From JBDSSS01 sp039928615 (GTDB lineage Bacteria > Actinomycetota > Actinomycetes > Actinomycetales > Dermatophilaceae), in assembly GCA_039928615.1 (NCBI GenBank), contig JBDSSS010000122.1, forward strand, positions 1 to 45,723: 45,723 nucleotides of DNA. The letters run 5' to 3'. The notes beneath the pieces are model-generated. The model was not told where the DNA came from and searched no databases. It saw only the letters and a list, made by a program, of their open reading frames with translations. Each line of letters begins with the position of its first letter. Position 1 is the stretch's first letter. Of this stretch, positions 25,091-32,048 are shown in pieces. Made by a program: the position numbers and the translations under genes.

Positions 25091-26863
25091 ATGACCTCAG
25101 CGCCGAGTGTGACCGATGCCTACCGCGCCGCGCGCGACCAGCTCGTCGACCTGCGGGACGACTACGAGCGGGCCCGTGCCGAGTTCGCCTTCCCCGATCT
25201 GGGCGACCGGTTCAACTGGGCGGTCGACTGGTTTGACGCCGTCGCCCGAGGCAACGACCGGTCGTGCCTGACCATCGTCGAGCAGGACGAGAGCGTCACG
25301 TCGGTGACCTACGACGAGATGGCGCGACGGTCCGACCAGGTGGCGGCCCGGCTCGCGGCGCTGGGCGTCGAGCGGGGTGACGCCGTGCTGCTCATGCTCG
25401 GCAACCAGGTCGAGCTCTGGGAGGCCATGCTCGGGGTGATGAAGCTCGGGGCCGTCATCATGCCGACGACGACGGCGGCCGGGCCCGGAGACCTCGTCGA
25501 CCGGATGCAGCGCGGGCGCGCCACGGCCGTCGTCACCAACGCCGCCGAGACGCACAAGTTCGCGCACGTCCCCGGGGACTACCTGCGCATCGTCGTCCGC
25601 CCGCGCGGTGTGAGGCCCGGGGACGTCGAGCCGGCCGGGGACACCGAGGGCTGGGAGGAGTGGTCAGCGGCATACGACCTCGAGGTGGGTCCGGCCGCAC
25701 ACCCGGGCACCGGCCCCGACGACCCGCTGCTGCTCTACTTCACCTCCGGCACGACGAGCCGGCCCAAGCTCGTCGAGCACACCCAGCGGTCCTACCCGGT
25801 GGGCCACCTCTCCACGACGTACTGGCTCGGCCTTCGCCCCGGCGACGTCCACCTCAACATCAGCAGCCCGGGCTGGGCCAAGCACGCGTGGTCGTGCTTC
25901 TTCGCGCCGTGGATCGCCGAGGCCACGGTCTTCATCCACAACTACACGCGGTTCGACGCCGGCGCCCTGCTGCGCGTGCTGCGCACCCACGAGGTGACCT
26001 CGATCTGCGCGCCTCCGACGGTGTGGCGGATGCTCATCACGTCTGACCTCTCCGGTGGGCCCGGGTCGCTGCGCGAGGTGATCGGCGCGGGTGAGCCGCT
26101 CAACCCAGAGGTGATCGCCCAGGTCGAGCGGGCGTGGGGGCTCACCCTGCGCGACGGCTACGGGCAGACCGAGATGACGGCTGCCGTCGGCAACACCCCG
26201 GGGTCCCGGGTCGTGCCGGGCTCGATGGGGCGTCCGCTGCCGGGCTGCCCCGTCGTGCTCGTCGACCCGGTCAGCACCGAGCGGCTCGACCGGCCCGAGG
26301 GGGACGACGTGGTCGAGGGGGAGATCTGCCTCGACCTCGCGCAGCACCCCGTGCCGCTGATGACCGGCTACCAGGGCGACGACCAGCGCAACGCTGACGC
26401 GATGTTCGGCGGTTTCTACCACACCGGCGACGTCGCGACGATGGACGCCGACGGCTACATCACCTACGTCGGGCGCACCGACGACGTCTTCAAGGCGAGC
26501 GACTACAAGATCAGCCCGTTCGAGCTCGAGTCCGTGCTCATCGAGCACCCGGCGGTGGCCGAGGCTGCGGTCGTGCCGGCCCCCGACGCGCTGCGCCTCG
26601 CGGTGCCCAAGGCCTACGTCGTGCTCGCGCCGGGCCTGCTGCCGGGCCCCGACGTGGCCCGCTCGATCCTCGCCCACGCCCGCGGCCGGCTCGCCCCGTG
26701 GCAGCGGGTCCGGCGGATCGAGTTCGCCGAGCTGCCCAAGACGATCTCGGGCAAGATCCGCCGGGTCGAGCTGCGGGCCCGCGAGACCGAGCTCGACGCG
26801 GGCGGCTCGGCGCGCCCCGATCTCGAGTGGCGCGACGAGGACTTCCCGGACCTGCGCGGCTGA
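25091..26863 (+). CDS. AMP-binding acyl-CoA synthetase
   Basis: Product of 590 residues. Adenylate-forming motifs: phosphate loop LLYFTSGTTSRPK (about 213-225), YGQTE near 354, GFYHTGD and DDVFKASDYKISPFELE at the hinge, and the C-terminal PKTISGKIRRVELR with the catalytic Lys. It resembles medium-chain acyl-CoA or acetyl-CoA synthetases, which activate a carboxylate with ATP and transfer it to CoA; chain length is not determinable. A CAGGGT box 7 bases before the ATG suggests a leaderless message. No pathway partner is adjacent. Confidence 0.88.
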   Translation: MTSAPSVTDAYRAARDQLVDLRDDYERARAEFAFPDLGDRFNWAVDWFDAVARGNDRSCLTIVEQDESVTSVTYDEMARRSDQVAARLAALGVERGDAVLLMLGNQVELWEAMLGVMKLGAVIMPTTTAAGPGDLVDRMQRGRATAVVTNAAETHKFAHVPGDYLRIVVRPRGVRPGDVEPAGDTEGWEEWSAAYDLEVGPAAHPGTGPDDPLLLYFTSGTTSRPKLVEHTQRSYPVGHLSTTYWLGLRPGDVHLNISSPGWAKHAWSCFFAPWIAEATVFIHNYTRFDAGALLRVLRTHEVTSICAPPTVWRMLITSDLSGGPGSLREVIGAGEPLNPEVIAQVERAWGLTLRDGYGQTEMTAAVGNTPGSRVVPGSMGRPLPGCPVVLVDPVSTERLDRPEGDDVVEGEICLDLAQHPVPLMTGYQGDDQRNADAMFGGFYHTGDVATMDADGYITYVGRTDDVFKASDYKISPFELESVLIEHPAVAEAAVVPAPDALRLAVPKAYVVLAPGLLPGPDVARSILAHARGRLAPWQRVRRIEFAELPKTISGKIRRVELRARETELDAGGSARPDLEWRDEDFPDLRG

Positions 26864-26900
26864 CCTCGGCGTCCGTCCGGCCGGGGGGTGAAGGTTGTGC

Positions 26901-26914
26901 GCCCCCAGGGGGGC
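26901..26914. terminator. Candidate bidirectional terminator
   Basis: GCCCCC-A-GGGGGGC lies in the 98-bp gap between the convergent ligase and metallophosphoesterase genes. The stem is short and GC-only. Confidence 0.35.
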
Positions 26915-26932
26915 CCAGAGCCTGCACATCCC

Positions 26933-26964
26933 GGCGGTCAGGCGGTCAGGCGGTCAGGCGGTCA
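26933..26964. repeat. Four tandem copies of GGCGGTCA at a stop codon
   Basis: The 8-bp unit GGCGGTCA is repeated at 26933, 26941, 26949 and 26957. On the minus strand each unit reads TGACCGCC, and the metallophosphoesterase stop codon is the first TGA (26964-26962). Because the unit is 8 bases, successive TGAs close all three frames. Confidence 0.85.
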
Positions 26965-28710
26965 GGGTGTCGTCGTCGGTGCGACCGGCGCCGTCGTCGT
27001 CGGGGTCGCCAGCGTCGTGGGCAGGGTGGTCGGCAGCTGGGTCTCCGGAGGCACGGACACCGTCGTCCCGGACGGGGTCGGGGAGCCCTCGGCCCCGGTC
27101 TGCCCGGCCACGAGCGGGCGCACGGTCGTCTCCTCGAGCCGGCTGCACGTGCGCTGCTCCGCGGCGGTGCGGGTGGCCCCCGCCGGCCCGGCGCCGGGCG
27201 CCGGGCGCCGGACCGCCCCGCGCTCGTCGATCGTCTGGCCGTTGATGACCTGGACGTTGTCGTAGGCAGGCCGACCCTCGAGCAGGTTGCGGAAGGTGTA
27301 GCGGGCGAGCTGGGTCAGGCCGCACGTCGAGCCGAAGGTGGCGATGTCGAAGGCGTAGGGCTGGCCGGTCAGCTCCGAGTCCTGGCCCTCGGAGAAGTGC
27401 GCCACGACCCCGCCCCCGGTGAAGGTCCCGACCTGGATCCGGTTGCCGTCGAGGGCCGGGGTGTGGATGTGCCCGTTGACCAGGACGCTGCCGGCGGCGA
27501 CGTGGCGCACGGCATACGGCTCATGGGTGACGACGAGGTCGCTGACCGGCTGGCCCACCATGACGGCGTTGTAGGCATCGACCGCGGGCGCCTCCTTGGC
27601 GACGGGGTCGGCGTTGTCGTCGCCGAAGTAGCGGGGGTCGTTGAATCCGGTGATCCGCAGCCCGTGGAAGGACAGCTCCTGGTGGGAGCCGTCCGGCTTC
27701 TGGAGGAGCACGACGTTGGGGACCTGCGCCATCCGGGCGAGCACGGCCCGGTCGGTCGGCGAGCTCTGGTCGTGGTTGCCGCTCGTGAAGACGTAGGGCA
27801 CGCCGAGTGCGGCGATCGACGCGAAGATGCCCGCGGCCTCGCCCTCCTGCACCCGGCCGAAGTTGAGCAGGTCGCCGGAGTCGATGACCGCGTCGATCTG
27901 CTCCTCGTCGATGATCGACTTCATCAGCCGATACTGGTTCGCGCCGTGGATGTCGGAGACGAGAAGGATCCGGGCGCCGACGGTCCCGCCCAGCTCGGAC
28001 GGGACGAACTTCTCCTGGAGCGCCTTGGAGACGGCGAGCAGGTTGCGCAGGTAGGGCGCGACCTGCGCGGCGCGCGCCTCGACCCCTTGGAGCATGCCGC
28101 TGTTGCGCTCGACCGCGCTGAGCAGGCCGGTCGTGTCGTAGCGGAGGAACCGGCCGGGCTGATAGGTCAGGGCGGTGCTGACGCCGGTCACCGCGCACGT
28201 CACGACGAGAGCGCTCGCCACCATCGCCAGGTGCACGCCCTCCGGCCGCCGCCGGCGGGCGTAGTGCACCGACAGCGACAGGGAGGCCGCCACGACGAGC
28301 GCGCCGATGGCGAAGCGCAGCCCGACGCCGGTCGCGGCGCCGCGGACCGCCTCCGACACCTCCGCGCTGCTCGGCTGGAGAGTCGCCACGGAGACCCCCG
28401 GCCCCGTGAGCAGTCCGGTGATCTCCTCACGCACCGACACGGCGACGTCGAGGCCCGGGGCGAGCACGGGCGAGGTGAACTGGAGGTCGACGTCACCGGC
28501 GATGGTCGGGCTGTGCAGCGACGGGGTGTGGCTCGGCACCGGGTCGAGGCGCAGCACGGCGCGGTAGTGCGCGGTCTCGACGACGGTGGGGGACAGGTTG
28601 GTCGCGGCCACACCGCCGACGTAGCAGGCGAGCAGCACGGCGAGCCACCGGCCGACCAGCGCGAGGAGACGCCAGGGCGAGAGGGTTCGGGTGTGCGGTG
28701 CCGTGGTCAT
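26962..28710 (-). CDS. Membrane-anchored metallophosphoesterase
   Basis: Product of 582 residues. N-terminal membrane segment (LLALVGRWLAVLLACYVGGVA), an extracytoplasmic domain, two further helices (RFAIGALVVAASLSLSV and LAMVASALVVTCAVTGVSTAL), then a calcineurin-like phosphoesterase domain: SDIHG (252-256), GDLL (279-282), GNHD (311-314), HEPYA and NGHIHTP supply the metal ligands. With three segments the catalytic domain would be outside if the N-terminus is inside. The C-terminal 60 residues are a Thr/Pro tail like those of exported proteins. Substrate unknown. It starts from the shared promoter at 28718-28727. Confidence 0.87.
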   Translation of the reverse strand: MTTAPHTRTLSPWRLLALVGRWLAVLLACYVGGVAATNLSPTVVETAHYRAVLRLDPVPSHTPSLHSPTIAGDVDLQFTSPVLAPGLDVAVSVREEITGLLTGPGVSVATLQPSSAEVSEAVRGAATGVGLRFAIGALVVAASLSLSVHYARRRRPEGVHLAMVASALVVTCAVTGVSTALTYQPGRFLRYDTTGLLSAVERNSGMLQGVEARAAQVAPYLRNLLAVSKALQEKFVPSELGGTVGARILLVSDIHGANQYRLMKSIIDEEQIDAVIDSGDLLNFGRVQEGEAAGIFASIAALGVPYVFTSGNHDQSSPTDRAVLARMAQVPNVVLLQKPDGSHQELSFHGLRITGFNDPRYFGDDNADPVAKEAPAVDAYNAVMVGQPVSDLVVTHEPYAVRHVAAGSVLVNGHIHTPALDGNRIQVGTFTGGGVVAHFSEGQDSELTGQPYAFDIATFGSTCGLTQLARYTFRNLLEGRPAYDNVQVINGQTIDERGAVRRPAPGAGPAGATRTAAEQRTCSRLEETTVRPLVAGQTGAEGSPTPSGTTVSVPPETQLPTTLPTTLATPTTTAPVAPTTTP

Positions 28711-28717
28711 CGGGGTC

Positions 28718-28727
28718 AGCCTAGGCT
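28718..28727. promoter_or_regulatory. Overlapping divergent -10 boxes for two leaderless genes
   Basis: AGCCTAGGCT, a perfect palindrome, gives TAGGCT on both strands. The plus box ends 6 bases before the ATG at 28734 and the minus box 7 bases before the ATG at 28710. The TA at 28722-28723 is shared. Confidence 0.68.
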
Positions 28728-28733
28728 GGGCCG

Positions 28734-29417
28734 ATGAGGTCCGAGCACCGTCCCCGGCGGATCATCCTCGTGCGGCACGGGGAGTCCGAGGGCAACGTCG
28801 ACGACACGATCTACGAGCGGGTGCCCGACCACCGCATCGGGCTCACCGCGCGGGGCCTCGAGCAGGCGCGGGCGACCGGCGCGCAGCTGCGGGCGATCGT
28901 CGGTGACGAGCCGCTCGTCGTCTACGCCTCGCCCTACCACCGGGTGCGCCAGACGCTCGACGCCTTCGACCTGCCGGTCACCGACCACGACGTGCGGGTC
29001 GAGCCACGGCTGCGCGAGCAGGACTGGGCCAACTTCCAGGACCCCGGCGACATCGCGGAGCAGCGCCGGCTGCGTGACCGCTACGGCCACTTCTACTACC
29101 GCTTCGCCGAGGGCGAGTCCGGCTCCGACGTCTACGACCGCGTCTCGACCTTCCTCGAGTCGATGCACCGGACCTTCGAGCGGATCGGTGCTCCCGGCAC
29201 CGTCGTCATCGTCACCCACGGCCTGACGATGCGGTTGTTCTGCATGCGCTGGTTCCACTGGAGGGTCGAGTACTTCGAGTCGCTCGACAACCCCGACAAC
29301 GCCGCGCTCGTCGTGCTCGCACGCCAGCCCGACCTCACCTACCGGCTGGAACAGCCGTTCAGCCAGTGGGACCCGTCCGTCGTGCCGACCTCCCGGGAGC
29401 GCTCCAGCTGGCTCTGA
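28734..29417 (+). CDS. Histidine phosphatase (phosphoglycerate-mutase-like)
   Basis: Product of 227 residues. Catalytic motif ILVRHGESEGN with Arg14 and His15, YASPYHRVRQT with the second Arg, REQDWANFQ with the acidic residue, and VTHGLTMR with the second His. Members dephosphorylate small phosphorylated compounds; the family includes phosphoglycerate mutases, but the substrate cannot be told. The ATG lies 6 bases after a TAGGCT box, so the message is probably leaderless. Confidence 0.88.
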   Translation: MRSEHRPRRIILVRHGESEGNVDDTIYERVPDHRIGLTARGLEQARATGAQLRAIVGDEPLVVYASPYHRVRQTLDAFDLPVTDHDVRVEPRLREQDWANFQDPGDIAEQRRLRDRYGHFYYRFAEGESGSDVYDRVSTFLESMHRTFERIGAPGTVVIVTHGLTMRLFCMRWFHWRVEYFESLDNPDNAALVVLARQPDLTYRLEQPFSQWDPSVVPTSRERSSWL

Positions 29418-29425
29418 GAGGAGGC

Positions 29426-29463
29426 GCGCGTATGCCGCTGAGCCGGCTCCGTGGCATACGCGC
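29426..29463. terminator. Bidirectional terminator built from GCGCGTATGCC arms
   Basis: GCGCGTATGCC (29426-29436) pairs with GGCATACGCGC (29453-29463), and the loop contains a second palindrome GAGCCGGCTC. It lies between convergent genes ending at 29417 and 29482. The arms consist of the recurrent GTATGCC motif. Confidence 0.75.
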
Positions 29464-29481
29464 TGGTCGTCGGTGGCGGGG

Positions 29482-30072
29482 TCAGAGGTACTGGCCGGTC
29501 GGACCGGCGTCGGGGAACTGGCCGTGCTGGTGGTCGGCGCCGGGAGGGGTGCCGTAGGAGGTGCCGGGCCCGGGGAGGGCGCGCATCTGCTGGAGCTGCT
29601 GCTGAGCGGCCATCTGCTGGGCGACGAGCGCGGTCTGGATGCCGTGGAAGAGGCCCTCGAGCCAGCCGACGAGCTGGGCCTGGGCGATCCGCAGCTCCGG
29701 GTCGCTCGGGGACTCGTCGCGGAACGGGGTCGCGATCCGGTCGAGCTCCTCGACGAGCTCGGGGGCCAGGCCGTCCTTGAGCTCCTCGATCGAGCGGTGG
29801 TGGATGTCGGCGAGGCGGCGGCGGCCAGCCTCGTCGAGCGGAGCGTTGCGCACCTCCTCGAGCAGCTGCTTGATCATCGAGCCGATCCGCATCACCTTGG
29901 CCGGCTCCTCGACGAGGTCGGCCGGGTTGGTGCGCTCGTGGTCGCGGTGACCCTCCCTCTCGCCGTCGTGGCCACCGGGCTGGGAGACACCCATCCCCTC
30001 GGAGGTGACGACGACGATGCGCGGCTGCTCGTCGCTGCCGTCGGACGGGGCAGGGTGGGTCGCATCGGTCAT
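29482..30072 (-). CDS. bpa: Bacterial proteasome activator Bpa
   Basis: Product of 196 residues. The helical core (PADLVEEPAKVMRIGSMIK, LLEEVRNAPLDEAGR, RSIEELKDGLAPELVEELD, AQLVGWLEGLFHGIQ) and the C-terminal GQYL match mycobacterial Bpa, a ring-forming, ATP-independent activator that docks its GQYL tail on the 20S proteasome. Disordered N-terminal 50 residues and a Gln/Pro-rich region before the tail fit. A CAGGAT box (30084-30079) ends 6 bases before the ATG. The gene implies a proteasome elsewhere in the genome. Confidence 0.9.
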   Translation of the reverse strand: MTDATHPAPSDGSDEQPRIVVVTSEGMGVSQPGGHDGEREGHRDHERTNPADLVEEPAKVMRIGSMIKQLLEEVRNAPLDEAGRRRLADIHHRSIEELKDGLAPELVEELDRIATPFRDESPSDPELRIAQAQLVGWLEGLFHGIQTALVAQQMAAQQQLQQMRALPGPGTSYGTPPGADHQHGQFPDAGPTGQYL

Positions 30073-30106
30073 GCGCCCATCCTGCCCCAGCCCCTGCGGG
30101 CCCTGC

Positions 30107-31084
30107 TCAGGTGGTGAGCAGGATCTTGCCGATGTGGCCCGAAGCCTCCATCTCGCGGTGTGCCTCGGCCGCGTCGGCGAGCGGGTGGCGCGAGTGGATG
30201 ACGGGGCGCACCTCGCCCGACTCGACGAGCGGCCACACGTGCTCGCGGACGGCGGCGATGATCGCGGCTTTCTCGGCCAGCGGGCGGGCCCGCAGGGACG
30301 TGGCGATGACGGCGCCCCGCTTGCCGAGCAGCACCCCGAGGTCGAGCTCGGCGGTGCGTCCGCCCATCAGCCCGATGGTCACGAGCCGGCCGCTCGTCGC
30401 GAGCAGGTCGACGTTGCGGGCGAGGTACTTGGCGCCCATGTTGTCGAGGATGACGTCGGCGCCGTGGCCACCCGAGGCGGCCCGCACCTTCTCGACGAAG
30501 TCCTCCTCGCGGTAGTTGACGAGGATCTCGGCGCCGAGCTCGCGGCAGAAGTCGAGCTTGGCCGACGATCCGGCGGTGACGGCGACGTGGGCGCCGACGG
30601 CCTTGGCCAGCTGGATCGCCATCGTGCCGATGCCCGAGCTGCCGCCGTGGACGAGGAGGTACTGGCCCGGCTGGATGTTGGCCGTGAGGAAGACGTTGGA
30701 CCACACGGTCGCCGTCACCTCGGGCAGGCCGGCGGCATCCTCGAGGGAGACCCCCTCGGGGACGGGGAGCAGCTGGCCGGCGGGGGCCACGACCTGCTCG
30801 GCGTAGCCGCCGCCGTCGAGCAGCGCGCAGACCTCGTCACCGACCTGCCAGCCGTCGACGCCCTCGCCGAGGGCGGCGATCCGGCCGCTCACCTCGAGGC
30901 CGGGCAGCTCGCTCGCGCCGGGCGGCGGCGGGTAGAACCCCATCCGCTGCATGACGTCGGCCCGGTTGACGCCCGCGGCGACGACGTCGATGAGGACCTG
31001 TCCCGGGCCGGCGATGGGGGCGGGGACGTCGGCGAGCACGAGGGCGTCGGCCTCGCCGGGCTCGGGAATCGTGATGGCGCGCAT
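30107..31084 (-). CDS. Zinc-independent NAD(P)H:quinone oxidoreductase (PIG3-like)
   Basis: Product of 325 residues in the medium-chain dehydrogenase superfamily. N-terminal GroES-like domain with GVNRADVMQRMGFYPPPPGAS, then the nucleotide fold with LLVHGGSSGIGTMAIQLAKA, and FVEKVRAASGGHGADVILDNMG. The zinc-binding residues of alcohol dehydrogenases are lacking, and the N-terminal RADVMQR motif is typical of PIG3-type quinone reductases. It would reduce quinones with NADPH. The ATG is 6 bases after a TAGGGT box (31096-31091). Confidence 0.88.
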   Translation of the reverse strand: MRAITIPEPGEADALVLADVPAPIAGPGQVLIDVVAAGVNRADVMQRMGFYPPPPGASELPGLEVSGRIAALGEGVDGWQVGDEVCALLDGGGYAEQVVAPAGQLLPVPEGVSLEDAAGLPEVTATVWSNVFLTANIQPGQYLLVHGGSSGIGTMAIQLAKAVGAHVAVTAGSSAKLDFCRELGAEILVNYREEDFVEKVRAASGGHGADVILDNMGAKYLARNVDLLATSGRLVTIGLMGGRTAELDLGVLLGKRGAVIATSLRARPLAEKAAIIAAVREHVWPLVESGEVRPVIHSRHPLADAAEAHREMEASGHIGKILLTT

Positions 31085-31090
31085 GTCCTG

Positions 31091-31096
31091 ACCCTA
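31091..31096 (-). promoter_or_regulatory. -10 box for the leaderless quinone oxidoreductase gene
   Basis: TAGGGT (minus strand) ends 6 bases before the ATG at 31084 and fits the TANNNT pattern seen before other genes in this window. Confidence 0.5.
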
Positions 31097-31112
31097 CGGA
31101 CCCCGCCCGGCG

Positions 31113-31162
31113 CCCCGTCGAGTGGGCACGTTCACCCGGGCGGAAGTGGGCACTCGACGGGG
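31113..31162 (-). repeat. Inverted-repeat element after the IclR gene (family B)
   Basis: Perfect 12-bp arms CCCCGTCGAGTG (31113-31124) and CACTCGACGGGG (31151-31162) enclose 26 bases with two direct copies of GTGGGCAC just inside and at the arms. It is 8 bases past the IclR stop codon, suited to termination. A second, partial copy lies at 26-38. Confidence 0.65.
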
Positions 31163-31169
31163 GCGAGGG

Positions 31170-31934
31170 TCAGGAGCGGGCCGGGCTGAGCCGTCGGGCG
31201 ATGTCGGCGGCCGTGGCCCGGGTGCGCACGACGAGGTCCTCGACGTGCTCCGGGGGGGCCACCTCGGAGCGGAAGGTCACGGCGATCGCCGCGAGCGGCC
31301 GGCCGGCCCGGTCGAGCACGGGGACGCCGATCGAGGAGAGGTCGGGGGAGACGGTGCCGTCCTCCCGGGCGTGACCCTCGGTGCGGGTCCGGGCGAGGAT
31401 CGAGCGCAGCTCGGTGAGCGACGTCGGGCCGGTGCCGTGGCGCTGGGTGAAGCTCGACCGGTCGGGATAGAGCGCGCGCACCTGGGTCGCCGGCAGGGCC
31501 GCGAGCATCGCCAGCCCGCTCGCCGTGAGGTGGGCGGGCAGGCGCACGCCGACGTCGGTGACGAGCGTCGGCTGGCCGGTGGCCCGCTCCTCGAGCAGGT
31601 AGATGACGTCGCGACCGTCGAGCGTCGCGAAGTGGGCGTTGCGGCCGCCCTGGTCGACGAGCCGTCGCATCGGGCCGCGCGCCACCCGGGCGAGCGGAGC
31701 CTGCCGCTGGTAGGCCGACCCCAGCTCGTAGGCAGCGGGGCCGAGCCCGAAGCGCCGGTCCTCGACGTAGTGCGTGACGTAACCCCGGCCGTGGAGCACC
31801 TTGAGCAGGTGGTAGACCGAGGAGCGGGGCAGGCCGAGGTCGCGGGCAATCGCGGCGGCCGGCACCGGCTCGGCGTGGCGGGAGAGGTGCTCGAGGACGT
31901 CGAGCGCGTGGGCGGCGGCCGGAGCATTGGACAT
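31170..31934 (-). CDS. IclR-family transcription regulator, probably of histidine utilisation
   Basis: Product of 254 residues. N-terminal winged helix (ALDVLEHLSR, AAAIARDLGLPRSSVYHLLKVLHGRGYV) and the C-terminal effector domain (LLEERATGQPTLVTDVGVRLPAHLTASGLAMLA, then SSIGVPVLDRAGRPLAAIAVTF). The ATG at 31934 has AGGAGG 8 bases upstream. It is divergent from hutH, with a perfect inverted repeat between the genes (31978-31995), so it probably controls hut expression, with histidine or urocanate as effector. That role is inference. Confidence 0.87.
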   Translation of the reverse strand: MSNAPAAAHALDVLEHLSRHAEPVPAAAIARDLGLPRSSVYHLLKVLHGRGYVTHYVEDRRFGLGPAAYELGSAYQRQAPLARVARGPMRRLVDQGGRNAHFATLDGRDVIYLLEERATGQPTLVTDVGVRLPAHLTASGLAMLAALPATQVRALYPDRSSFTQRHGTGPTSLTELRSILARTRTEGHAREDGTVSPDLSSIGVPVLDRAGRPLAAIAVTFRSEVAPPEHVEDLVVRTRATAADIARRLSPARS

Positions 31935-31977
31935 CGCTCGCGCCTCCTGCCCTTGGTCCGACGCCACGTCGTCGCAA

Positions 31978-31995
31978 CGTCTCGCATCTGAGACG
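31978..31995. promoter_or_regulatory. Candidate IclR operator between iclR-type gene and hutH
   Basis: CGTCTC-GCATCT-GAGACG is a perfect inverted repeat, with near-symmetric flanks, centred 53 bases upstream of the IclR start and 62 bases upstream of hutH. IclR regulators bind such short palindromes. Confidence 0.5.
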
Positions 31996-32009
31996 ATTGT
32001 GCCCCGATC

Positions 32010-32026
32010 GGTGGCGCTGCGCCACC
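32010..32026 (+). other. Hairpin in the hutH leader
   Basis: GGTGGCG-CTG-CGCCACC ends 22 bases before the hutH ATG. The only strong ribosome-binding-like sequence, GGAGG (32043-32047), sits just one base from that ATG, so initiation may be unusual. Confidence 0.4.
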
Positions 32027-32048
32027 CCCAGTCCGCTTCCATGGAGGC

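Noticed and set aside
29482..30072. Novel helical protein next to a quinone oxidoreductase
   Set aside because: The core helices and the GQYL tail identify it as the known proteasome activator Bpa.
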